A stretch of 64,000 bases of DNA from Atrichornis clamosus (taxonomy: Eukaryota > Chordata > Aves > Passeriformes > Menuridae). The stretch is from NCBI GenBank assembly GCA_013400975.1, contig WBMZ01003306.1:186001-250000 (forward strand). The letters run 5' to 3'. Within the stretch, counting starts at the first letter, position 1. Each line of letters starts with the position of its first letter. The position numbers and the translations under genes are program-made. The notes under the pieces were generated by a model, which was given only the letters and a program-made list of their open reading frames with translations, made no database searches and had not been told where the DNA came from. Of this stretch, positions 39,241-50,170 are shown in pieces.

Positions 39241-40490
39241 TCAAGGAGGGAGGACATCACTTTCTTTTTTTAAACACAGTCACATATCTCAGCAGTCATG
39301 ACGTCTTACCTGCAAAATTGTTTCCTTTCTACAGAGATGGTCTAGTCCCCTGCCATGGAAGGTATGATGGACTCATAAACCACAAATGCTAAAATCATTG
39401 CTGCAAGTGCACAGCTATCATCATCTTTCCTCTCTACAGGTATTACAGAAACGAGAGTTTTGAGCATAGCTTGAGAGAATTATGCCCGTTTTGGTAACAA
39501 TTGAGAAAAAACCCACTCTGTAAGAGGTCTAAGAATATATGATAACATTTGACCAGAAAGAATCTGCTCTGTGTAGTTCAAAGAATTATAGGCTTCAGCA
39601 CATAAATAGGAGAGGCATGTAATGTTTACCTGATGACAATTAATTTTAAGTCTTTTAATTTAAAAAGAGTGATAACTGGCTCTTTAAAAATGTTTCATAA
39701 AAGCCTGCTAAGTTTCCCTTGTGTCTTGTGAATCAGTTATCAAGCCCTCCTTAAAAACTTGTGCATGTCAACACTACTCCCTCAAAGTGTTCCATTTACA
39801 TAGTAAGAGTTCATTTCTTTGTTCACCCTCTTGGCTACTTGGCTTCTAGTCATCTGAGAGATTTCCTTGGTCACTGTTTACTCATAATAATTAGCTCTTT
39901 TATAATCTTGGTTGTTGCATACATAGGTGTGTTTTTCTCTCCACTTAGAAAATCTTCCCCTACTTGAACTGTTGCTTTTGCTTGTTATACTGCTCCTTTT
40001 CAAAACAAGACTGATTAGCTTGTATCTAATGACCATTTTCAAGACGCTACATAATAGATTTCTTTGATTATTTTGATACTATTATTTGATTACAATGGAA
40101 GTTTGATTACTGCCAAAGCCTGGCGAAACATCAGAGTTGTAAGAAAATTATTATTAATTTTTCTCATCTCTTCAAAGCTGTTGTCTTGCAAAGCAACAAT
40201 TACCAGTACATAACTGGACCAAAAGTACGTTTGAATAGATTACAAGACAAAATATCTGAACTGCTGTGGCTCATATTCTCCATGATGGAAACCATGAAGA
40301 GTCTGCAGCAGATGACAGTATGAAGGATATAACTGTATCTTTACATGAAGTGGAAAGAGTGGGATATAACCACAGATAGAAAGCATCAGCTACCATGTTT
40401 CATGCTTCTCTTCCTCTCTCAGAAACAGAATATCAGACCATCTACACTCTCTCCATAGCCCTTCTCATACAGCTGAGTCAGGATACAAAA

Positions 40491-40542
40491 AGCTAAACAA
40501 AAAAGGTTTGTCTGAATCTGTATACACAGAGCTAAACAAAAA
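40491..40542 (+). repeat. 13-base direct repeat
   Basis: AGCTAAACAAAAA occurs at 40491-40503 and 40530-40542, 39 bases apart start to start. It may be a small segmental duplication in A-rich sequence. Confidence 0.7.
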
Positions 40543-41059
40543 GATCTGACTTCCTTTGAGGAAATGTTATAAAATCAAATACAGTGTAGCAAGATAATAA
40601 AAATCTCCTTCTAATACAATCCCAAGATGACATGAGATTATAAAAATACTCATGTATTTAACCCAAGACTTTCACTCTGGAAATAAAGTGTCTTTCTTGG
40701 TCCATGTCAAAAGTTGGGCTTGAAATGTTATTTACTTGTACGCATTCTTTATTAGCTGAATGGATAAAAATAAATCAAAATAAATATATAGAAGTCCAAA
40801 GAAACACATCCTGCCTCTCTATGCTTTGCTTTGTTTTGCATGTTTTATATGTTGGCAGGTATAGGGAATTCTCTTATAGATGTTGGCAATACTGTAAGAC
40901 ATGGGTGATAAAACTAAATGTGGAAAATTGCTGTGTAGTACAAAAAGGTGAAACTGGAAATTGTTTTTGTGACATTATGCTTCCAGTAGAGTAATATTCC
41001 ATATGAGATTATTTGAAATCTTTATTCTCATTGCACAGCTTTTAAAAATGAATTGTGTG

Positions 41060-41082
41060 CACACAAACACACACACACACGC
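41060..41082 (+). repeat. CA dinucleotide microsatellite
   Basis: CACACAAACACACACACACACG with one interruption, preceded by a GTGTG that can pair with it. Confidence 0.9.
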
Positions 41083-41271
41083 AAAAATGGTTTAGGTGTT
41101 TCTTGTTGTGAACAAATGTGTGAACTTATTTTAAGTTGCTTAATGCTAGAGAAAATTAATAAAAACATTGGTGATGATTAGGACAAAATGTACAAGGGAA
41201 CGAGAGAAAAAACCTGTCAGGAATATTAGTTCATATAAGGCTCTTTTTTTAAAACTAGATATTGCAGAACA

Positions 41272-41300
41272 TTTGACTGTTCTGACACTTTGACTGTTCT
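41272..41300 (+). repeat. 12-base direct repeat with 5-base gap
   Basis: TTTGACTGTTCT occurs at 41272-41283 and again at 41289-41300. It lies just upstream of the CpG-enriched patch. Confidence 0.8.
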
Positions 41301-41339
41301 TAAGCAAGTGGCAGAATTACCTTCTAAACGTTACTAGCT

Positions 41340-41660
41340 GGCTGTGCATCGCTGAGCTCTCTCCACCTTGTTAGACCTCTGGGTGCTGAAGAAGCTCACA
41401 TGCCTATCAGGGGCCTTGGAAGACACAGTGAGGTTTCTTCACTCGTGTGAGTGCTTTTCTCAGTCAAAGCGGCACCGGGGAGCAGTTCCCATGATGAATA
41501 CAAGCACCACTGCTGAGCAGAACGCTTCCAGAGCCATACCCAGCTTCCAGCACACTGCTGGCACCTCAGTGTGCAAGCTGAGCCTGTCCCACAGTGAGTG
41601 AGCTTCCTACGCTTTTGCATATGAAAGGCGCTCAGAGACTCTGCTTGCTTTCGCCTTCCC
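41340..41660. other. CpG-enriched, GC-elevated patch
   Basis: This stretch holds clearly more CpG than its surroundings (CATCGCTG, CACTCGTG, AAGCGGCACCGGGG, AACGCTTCC, CTACGCTT, GGCGCTC, TTTCGCC) and is richer in G+C. Both strands have open frames of about 75 codons with no recognised similarity. CACAGTGAGTGAG at 41591-41603 would be a usable donor. It could be a lncRNA promoter/exon, a relatively young repeat not yet stripped of CpG, or simply a local composition change. It is far too small for a CpG island. Confidence 0.35.
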
Positions 41661-43390
41661 TGACTTCAGAGCAGCCTGATTTCACAGCCAAGCTATGGTT
41701 TTATTTGTTTGCTTTATTATTATTTTGAAAGTCCAGTATATCAATTTTTGTAAAGGAGCACCTCGGAGTTCTTCCAATCCCTCCTCCATGACGTCAGCTG
41801 TCTCATCCCTTAGTACTGATGCTGACTGGCAGAACTGACTCTTGGCATCGTGGTGTCTGAAGTCATCTTGACAGGAGTTGTTTGAAGTTCTTAAGCAAAA
41901 ATGCAGCATCTGGGCTTCTGAAGAAACACCAAACACATACTGAAAATTGTCATCCACAGTTTAAAAGGGAGTTGTGCAACCTCACATACCAACAAGTGGA
42001 ACCACACTGAGAATTGCTAAGAAACCATTAACAACATTACTGTGGAATCTAGCATGATTGTTGCCTAAGCCTAAATATGAAACCCTTCAAAAAATAGGCT
42101 GGTCTTACAGAAATTATAGGACTATATGGGAATCATAACATTTCAGAGGGGGAAAAAATTTTCTATAATAAATAAGCAGAACAAAGTTTCTCAGCTTCTT
42201 CAATTAAAGACTCATGTTAAATGTATAAATCTAATTTCATGGAATTGACATAACTAATGTATCAATGTTGGCTGATTTTTTAAAAAAATATTTATCTAAA
42301 TAGTTTAAAAAACTATTACGTTCCAAATCTTCAGTAAGATCTCTTTGTCATGAGACAACTAGAAGAAATACAAATGGCAAAGCATGGGGAGATTTGAGGA
42401 TAATTTTCATACAAAGCTGAAACTGTCCTGTGTAAAAGTTGAGAAGTGAGAGTGCAAGTACTTGACTTAGAAATGTGGGCAGAGGATACTGGAATGATGA
42501 ATGTGGGTTTGAAGTGGCAGTTCATAAGTGTGTGTATGCAAGAGTGTTTGCAAGAAATATAATATGCCTTTCATTTTTCCCTAAATGCTTCATCATTGTA
42601 TGAATTGTTGAGGGTGGAAGCAGTGATGGTGGGGTTTTTTTAATACCAGTCTCTTAAGTCTCTTTCAGCCAGTTACATCTTTTCAGTGTGGTTTAGTTTC
42701 ACTATCCATTAACAATATCCCACTCACAGCTTATCTTTTTTCTGATAGTTTAGAGAATCAAGAAACAGTTTGGGTTATCACTATCAAATACTGTGAGCAA
42801 AATTAGATAGACACTGTGCAACACAATGAGGGAATTAGAAAAGTGCTGCTACAGTGAACACAAGAAATAACACTAGGATACCCATAGCCATCATTTTGTG
42901 GTTAAAATCACACTAATTCATCACCAAAGGAATTCTAAAAAAAGAAACTTCACACATTTGCTCTATGGGAGGCTCCATCATCACTGTTTAAGTAGTGGTA
43001 TTTTTCTGAGGGAGTTTTTAATCTATAGTTTAGTGTGTTATTGAGTCAATAAGAATTAGCTTTTATTTGTTTTGAGGCAGAGATTTTGTCTGTCTTTATA
43101 GTTGAACAGTGAATATAATTTTTTTTCTTTTTACAATTGCTGTGAATAGCAAAGGTGGTATCTTTTATGTATTTGAATTAAACAAGTTATAAGCAGTGAC
43201 TATAAGCAGACCATCTACTTAATGTGGTTATCGTAACTGCTTCTCTTTGACTGTGGAAAGTGTCTGTCTTTGACCAGGAGACCTGAATCCTTCACCAGTC
43301 TCTTAACACCAAACTGTAGATTAAACCTCTAGTAGGCACTAGTCGTAGAAATATGGTATGGGTTTAGAAAAGTAATGAGGAACAGTGGTT

Positions 43391-43610
43391 GAATACATAG
43401 AATGGTTTGGGTTGGAAAGGACTTTAAAGGTCATGCTAGTTCTAATCCCCCACTTCCACTAGACCAGGTTTCTCAGAGCCCCATCCAACCTGGCCTTGAA
43501 CTCTCTCAAGGACAGGACAGCCACAGCCTTTCTGGTCAATGTGTGCCAGTGCTTCACCAACTTCACAGCAAAGAATTTCTTCCTAATTTCAAATCTAAAC
43601 TTGCCCTCGA
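43391..43610 (-). repeat. CR1 LINE fragment, 5'-truncated
   Basis: This is a clear 3'-end fragment of the avian CR1 non-LTR retrotransposon, with the element's sense on minus. On plus it reads from ATAGAATGGTTTGGGTTGG (43397 onward), the reverse complement of the CR1 3' tail, through the familiar stretches CACTTCCACTAGACCAGG, CCCCATCCAACCTGGCCTTG and AAGAATTTCTTCCTAAT. It stops near 43610, as expected for a 5'-truncated insertion. Compared with the family as I remember it, about 15-20 bases are missing between TAATCCCCC and CTTCCACTAG near 43450. The element encodes nothing here; an open frame of about 90 codons across it is incidental. Confidence 0.95.
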
Positions 43611-46178
43611 GAGATCAAGCTTTTTGAGAGATCATTCTAGAAATAAGTTAGGGTCACTGCAAAGACCACAGTAGCACTGCTAGAATAGTATCAACCTGGT
43701 TTGTATGCCATGCATTTCTTCTTCTTAAATGATGGTGGTGGTGATAGACTGAAGACTACAAAGGCTAAAATTTTGCCACAAAGCAGGAAGAATGGGTGAA
43801 TATCAATGCTCCAACAGTATAAATAATCTCCCTTTTGAGATTTTCTAATCCAATTCAGGATTCAAACATCTCTATGGAGAATGCTTCCAGTTGGCAGCAG
43901 TGTCTACTGATGCTGATGTTTTTAATCATGCTGTTGATGGTTAAAAAGATGTGTGTGCTAACAGATCTCTGAGGGAGGGAGGTAGAAAATTTCAGAAAAT
44001 ATATATTTGGGTGAACTTCTCAAGTCAATTCAAAAACGTATGTGCTTTTCAAATCCTTTTCTGAGGTGTTCATATCATTCAGATCTGATAAATTTTATTA
44101 TCTTTTGAGGATCTCCGTTTAGAGGATGTAGTGTAGAAATATGACTAGAAAGCATGTATTATGATTGTTTCCAGCTCTGCTGGTCCTTGTTTTAATATAA
44201 TCTGTCTTCTGAACACTTGAAAATATGGAAAAAATTATTTGCTGCACTAAATAAACTCTTAGAAAATTTTAAGAGGACCTTATATATGTAATGATGCAGT
44301 GCTATTTTTTTTTGTTCCACTACATAAAATAAAATGTGGACAGAACTGAGCATGTACTGACAGCCACCTTCAATCTTGTCTAAGATGCAGTTCAATTGCT
44401 AGAGAAAAGTAAAATACTCTTTCTTTATTTCCACCCTCCTCAAATCAACAATGCCACTCAGATCCCCAGGGTTACTATTCTCACTAATATGGTGGTGTAA
44501 GAACAAACTTGCTAACGCACAGGGATGGAAAAGTTAATAGTCTGTCCTGGACAAAGGGACAGAAATAACTCTAGCTTTGGAGCATCCATTCCCCTAGAGG
44601 AACAATCTTTTATATGGTTCATAAAAAGAGAGAAATACATCCAAAGAGTGCTACTGGTCTTATGGAGTTTTAAGGGGTTTCTGAAGCACAGACAGAAAAA
44701 CAGGGAGAATTCAGAAGGGGCAATTTTGGAGCGGCAACTCTTGATATAAACAAGTTGGAGGAAAGGGCTTGGGCTGAACTTGATCTTATAGTAAATGTCT
44801 TTTGTTATGCACCCAAACCTTGGGAAAGAACTGAGGCCCGACTTAGCTTAGCATGTTGACGAGGTTTTAAAAAGGAAGGGAAATGTATTTGCTCACAGAT
44901 GGCACAGGGATCTGTGATAATTGAAACTGTAGCACCAGCTTCAGGGAAAAAAACTCAGCTCTCTTTGAATGTTAGGTTTCTGATAACTCATTGGGAACTA
45001 AGTGCTTTCCAGAAGCAAACAACTAACAGTTTTTCAAGTCATGAATTCAAGTTATATTCCATAATTCCACATCACAATTCTTGTGATTGGTGGCTTCTTT
45101 TGAGCATTTTAATTAAACCCTTTAACACAATCTCAGATAATACCACATACTAATGCAACTCCAAATCCACTGGATAGTGGCCTATCTGCTTAATATGTGT
45201 GTCTTGGGGTGGTCAGATTTTGGAGGGCTGGTGTGAGTGACTTTTCAGGAAGCTGCTTTTAATAGTGGAGACACTGATGGTCCATGGCCATGAGAGTATA
45301 CATTCAACGCTACAAATGGTTGGCACTTTTGCCTTGCTGCCTCTCTGGCCAGAACCCTCTCAGGCCTGGTGCAACAGATACTGCACAAAGTGTAGATGGT
45401 GCTGTCTGTCTGTCCAGTGATGTATGATGTAAGAGCATTGACATAAAATGACTACAGAAACAGTGATTTATAGCTGTAAGCACTTAATAATGCCAAAAGC
45501 ATTTGGCAAATTATGTGGAAAGAATAAGCCAATAACTCCCATTTTGCAGAATGGGCAAAACTGCTTCAACCACAAACGGCTTCAGAGCTTATCAAAAGAG
45601 AAAACTGCAACTTAAAGAGACAGGCAAGTAGAGAAAAGAGTGAGTGGGAAATAATGCCTCTGTTATCTTTAAACAAAACAAAATGATAGCGGGAGTAAAA
45701 AATGAGTACATAAATAAAATGCCATGAGAAGGGTCAGACTGCTCCCAAGTAACACCTACAAGTCATGTGCCAGACCTCTCTTTCTGTATATCTGAATTTG
45801 TGAATAAAATGTCATCATTCAAAAATACTAAGTTAAAAAATAAACAACGAATAAAGCATAGATTAAATCTCACAAGAACTCTGATGAGAGGAGACAAATT
45901 TATCCTTCCAGGTTTTAATATGCTTTTTCCCTGTCTTTTTCAGCTCAACATATGATGGCAAATGCAGAATAAATATGTTCAGCTTTTAAAAAACACAGCT
46001 CTACCAATTCTGTGCAGAAACACATACTGTTGTGTGTTAACATGAAAATGGCTTCTATCAGGCGTTTAGGAAGTTGTCCTGAACTAGAGAGCCTACACAA
46101 AATCTAAATATTTCATCTGATTTCTGACTGATGGGCAAGACCTCTTTTAAATCTGTTCTTATTCCCTTTCCTCTGGAC

Positions 46179-46192
46179 TTTTTTTTTTTTTT
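46179..46192 (+). repeat. T14 homopolymer
   Basis: Fourteen T bases within CTGGAC...AGAGTAGC. It interrupts a short minus-strand open frame with a lysine run, one more sign that the frame is spurious. Confidence 0.9.
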
Positions 46193-48439
46193 AGAGTAGC
46201 ATCTCCTTGATAGATATTGATCTGTCAGCATGGACCTTATACATTTTTTCAGGGCTTTGTAGTTCTTCTGTGTGAAAACTCGTATCAGTCCGAAACCTGA
46301 CTCAGTAAGGCTGAGCCTTTGCACTGCCCTGCTGCTGATCTTGTCATTTATTCATGGAGCCTTCTAGGTTCTGTTGGCATCAAGGAGTTAATGTCTATGC
46401 TCATCCTGGGTAGAAAAAAGAATTTTGTCAAAAATGGATGTTTAAGTAAGCTGATTTAGTGTTTCACTAGATGCATGCACTTTCAAAGTTAGTGAATTTG
46501 AATGAATTTTCATTCTGAGATCACTTTATTTAAGGCTTTCTTATTTCTCCAAAGTATTGAAACCTCTCTTCTTTACTGAACAGTTAAAGTTATTTTATGA
46601 AATAGCACAATAGTACAATAGAACAAGAGTAACTCGTTGCAGATATGTGCATGTTTGTAGTTTACAGTAACTTTTATTATCTGCATTAATGCATGATGTC
46701 ATCAAGTTCTGAGGATGTCATTGAGGAATCTCTTGGGAATTTCACACATTTAGAATTAAAGCATCATTGCTGTTTTTTCAGTTCCTATTTTAGTGTTTGT
46801 TCCAGCTTTTCAATAGCACATAGTATCTCTGCCAGGGACTGAATTTTTGGGGGATTTAGAAAGACATTTCTGCCTTGGCAATATTGCTTCTTATGTTTTA
46901 TATCCCACTGCTGAGGAGAAGAGGAATTATCTGTTTTGATAGTAACACAGCTTTACCAAGCCATTTCCAGTTCAGTGCACAGACCACTGTTGAAACTACA
47001 GCCCTAGACATTCTTCATTTACAAAAGCTTTGGATACAGTGGTTTATGTTCTAGACATGCAAGATGATATCCAGGGCCTCCTGCTAACCCCTGCTAATTT
47101 GGTCACTGTATTTGCAGTAGGTGAAACTCTATTTTAAGAAAAGATGTGATGTACAAGTCTGAAAGAGAGGAGACTGAGAGATGAGATATCTTCCTCACTT
47201 TTTAGAAAAGATTTGGCATTTGCTGCCAAATGTGGTGCAACTATCTTCTGTTTCACTCCCTACCATTTCTAGGTTTTCAGTTACTTGCACTCTGTTTGCC
47301 ACTGGATTCAGCAGGGTGCTGCACCTGATTAAACACTATCACTTAAGGCATGGAGGCAATTCCTGCCTCAGGTTAGTGAATGCACTCTCTAAACTCTGTA
47401 GACCCTGGGCTACAAAACAGGAAAGAGCTTTAATGTAAAGTACAAACAATATAATAAATCACAATGCAGTGCTGCTCAGAGTGGTATTCCTCACTATCTA
47501 ATACTGGCTTTCTAGTTGTCTGGAACGTCCTCCTGCTGTCACTGACAAGAATGAGTATTGCCAGTGGCATTGATAGGAGACACTTTCCTTTCTGGTGTGG
47601 AAGTCAGTCCAACAGTATTTTGTGTTTTGTGTAGTGCTTTGTCCTGAAAGTGCCCTTGAGCATTTCACAAACTATGAATGCAGTCATGGTTTTGCCACAG
47701 GCCTTGGGCAAAGCAAAAGTCACTGGTTTTTTCCTCCAACACAAGTCAAGCTGAGAGTTATAAACAGGTGCTTAGGTTCCTTCTTGCACCCAATAAACAC
47801 TGCCTGGGGGAGGCTGGATGCCTTGAGAGATTTAGGAACCAGAATGGTGAAGAGGAAGTTGCCTGTTTGGTCTAACAGTACAATGCAACACACTGCAGTG
47901 TTAAAATTTAGATCCTACCCTCTCCATCCATACTACTCCACAAAGAAAAAAGACTCACTCCCTGGGAATTGCAGCCTGCGATAACTTTTTTTTAAGGCAG
48001 CTTGCCTGCAGCATGTCTGCCAAAATAGAGAGAGCATCAATGTTTCCTTTCAAGTGTAGGATGGTATCTCTTGTAGTAGGATGGTCTCAGTGGCTGGAAC
48101 ACTGATCCAAGACAGAAGAGACAGCAATGGATTCTTGCCTTCGCCTGACAGGTGAAGACACCCACATCTTGAAGAACTGAACACTCCATATGGCTATTGA
48201 CTAGTGAGAGCTCCATGTGGCTACTGCTTTCCTTTTCCTGAAGCTGGTCCACTTAGGGGGGATATGTTGTAAATTCCCTGGCCCATTATAGCAAGGAAAT
48301 GTTATATTCACCATAATTTTTGGACTCTAATTAGGGAAAAGGAAAGGACTGGGTGTAAGTTACAGCTTTACAGAGAGTTTGAGTTTTACATAAACCAGCT
48401 ATGGGATGAAGTACCTGTGCTGACTTTGGAGCAAGATGT

Positions 48440-48600
48440 GGAACTTGGAACATTGTCTTGCCTAATTTATTGTCGTCATTAATTAGAGAACAAAATTCTA
48501 ATTTTTCTCCACAGGCAGCATTAAATTTGGTATTCTTTGCAGTGTGTTATGTATTTATTCTGAGAATTAGCCTCTCCAAGAAGCCTGGCAAATGGACCTG
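48440..48600. promoter_or_regulatory. Short enhancer-like block
   Basis: CTAATTTATTGTCGTCATTAA then TTAGAG, followed by TCTAATTTTTC and GCAGCATTAAATTTGG: dense TAAT cores and a SOX-type ATTGT around a retained CpG, in otherwise unremarkable sequence. Regulatory role is inferred only. Confidence 0.25.
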
Positions 48601-50138
48601 ATGGAGACCATGGATTTAAGAATTACAGTTTTGGTATGGCTGATGTGTAGATGTGAAACATCTCATTTGAATGTGTATCTAAGCAAAAAAAGTTTGGTCT
48701 TCTCACTTCAGAACTCAAACCGAGGTCTTTCAAGACTCTGACTAATATCAAAGCATGAGGTCACCCTTTCTCTCCTGCTGTTCCTATCCTCTGTTGAAAT
48801 ATGTTATCTCCCCAGTAGGATTTGCTTCTTTTTAGCTGTTAAGGCAACACTATACAGAAGGCAGGATATTGCATCTGTTTGTCTCAGGAATGCAAACATC
48901 ATAGGTAATTCTGTGACTAGCATAGTGGGCTGTCTGATCTTTGAAATTGTTGTGGTCTTAATTTTAGGCTTATATTCAAAAGACACCATAAGAAAACAAC
49001 AAAAACTGTACGTGGAGTCCTACCCTCTCACATTGCATTGGGCAGTGACTCAACACTGACTCAGACCTTTCTACTGAGACAGGCTATTTCCTGCAGCAGG
49101 AAAGAATCTCAGGAAATGGGAACCCTACAATTCCAGGCACAAAGTAGTGGCCTTGGGACCCTTTTGTGCTTTCCCAGAAGGTCCCATTAGCATTAATCAG
49201 CTTTAGGGACAAAGCAGCTATGAAACAAATCAGCAGAATACTGCTCTTTGTTGGGTTTGATGCCTTGCTTTGGGTTTTTTTCTGGGTTTTCAGGTGGGTT
49301 TTTTGGTGACCGTAGGGAGGAAACTATGAGCTATTTCCAAAGGAAAGGCAAGGGATGGTAATGCTTGTAGATCAATTTGAAACACGAGTATCTGCAAAGC
49401 AGTCACTGAACTGCACAAGGAGGGGGTGAGACTATGCATCCGTGGCTAAGGGATTTGGCTGAGTGTGGGCGGTCCCAGATCCTTCTTCCAGGACTTCTTT
49501 TTTACCACAGTTTTAACATACTTGGGAGGCAGGACAGCAACTTAACAGATGTCTGTGCTTCTCTCATGGCCTTGGTATTGTTATAAAATTCTGCACAGGG
49601 ACATGGTACCCATAGAAAAGGTGAAGAATGCATTCTTATCTCGCTCACACTTTGTCTGGCTAGGTGCTTTTGTAGGTGCCCAGAAGTTTTCTTTAAGTGC
49701 TGTAATTTCTATATAAGGCTACAATTTTAAATAAGAGAGCTGATACTGTTTATTTCCTTCAGCAGCTGCATCTTCAAAAGTGAGTCCTGCTCACCTACTT
49801 GCAAAAAGAATATGCAAGCATCTCCTCACCAGGAGAAGACTGAATCCTGAAGGAATTTGGGCATCTGCCCAAGCTCTAGCTCAAGCCTTTAAGCTCCAAA
49901 GAGGTGCAGGATTTCAGATAGATCCCAGGTTTAGTGTTTTTTGCTGACTCTCTAGAAAGCTCCACCTGCATCTTGATGCCACTGGTTATCATTCTGACTG
50001 CTGGTCACTTATAAGGGCCTCAGGACCCAAGCATGAGCTTGGTATATATTTTGAAGAGGCAGGCATCTAAGCATGAGATGCTGCAGATGTTTTACTTACA
50101 TGCTACTATGTCCCTGTGACCCTTATCTGATCTACCAT

Positions 50139-50170
50139 CTAACTTGATATCTATGTTTAAACAGGTAAGT
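50139..50170 (+). other. Candidate recursive (zero-length exon) splice site
   Basis: TTTAAACAG is directly followed by GTAAGTAC, so an acceptor and a near-perfect donor share one junction at 50164/50165. A CTAAC branch-point-like pentamer lies at 50139-50143, with its A 22 bases before the junction. This is the arrangement of recursive splice sites in very long vertebrate introns. The pyrimidine tract between branch point and AG is poor. It requires that the window be inside a plus-strand intron, which is not shown. Confidence 0.2.

Larger units (their letters stand above)
31031..43390. other. Non-coding unique sequence
   Basis: It holds the low-complexity runs, T tract, palindrome, direct repeats, enhancer-like block and CpG patch listed separately. 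A plus-strand frame of 134 codons at 38082-38486 crosses a T/G-rich run and shows only low-complexity hydrophobic sequence. No gene is called. Confidence 0.55.

Noticed and set aside
41060..41082. Tandem CA run and other short repeats considered as a CRISPR-like array
   Set aside because: These are simple microsatellites and small duplications. No regularly spaced repeats with unique spacers exist here, and the genome is vertebrate.
47595..47984. Plus-strand frame of 129 codons, considered as an exon or old repeat
   Set aside because: No domain and a second shifted frame of similar quality overlaps it. A vague likeness to ancient interspersed repeats was not strong enough to call.
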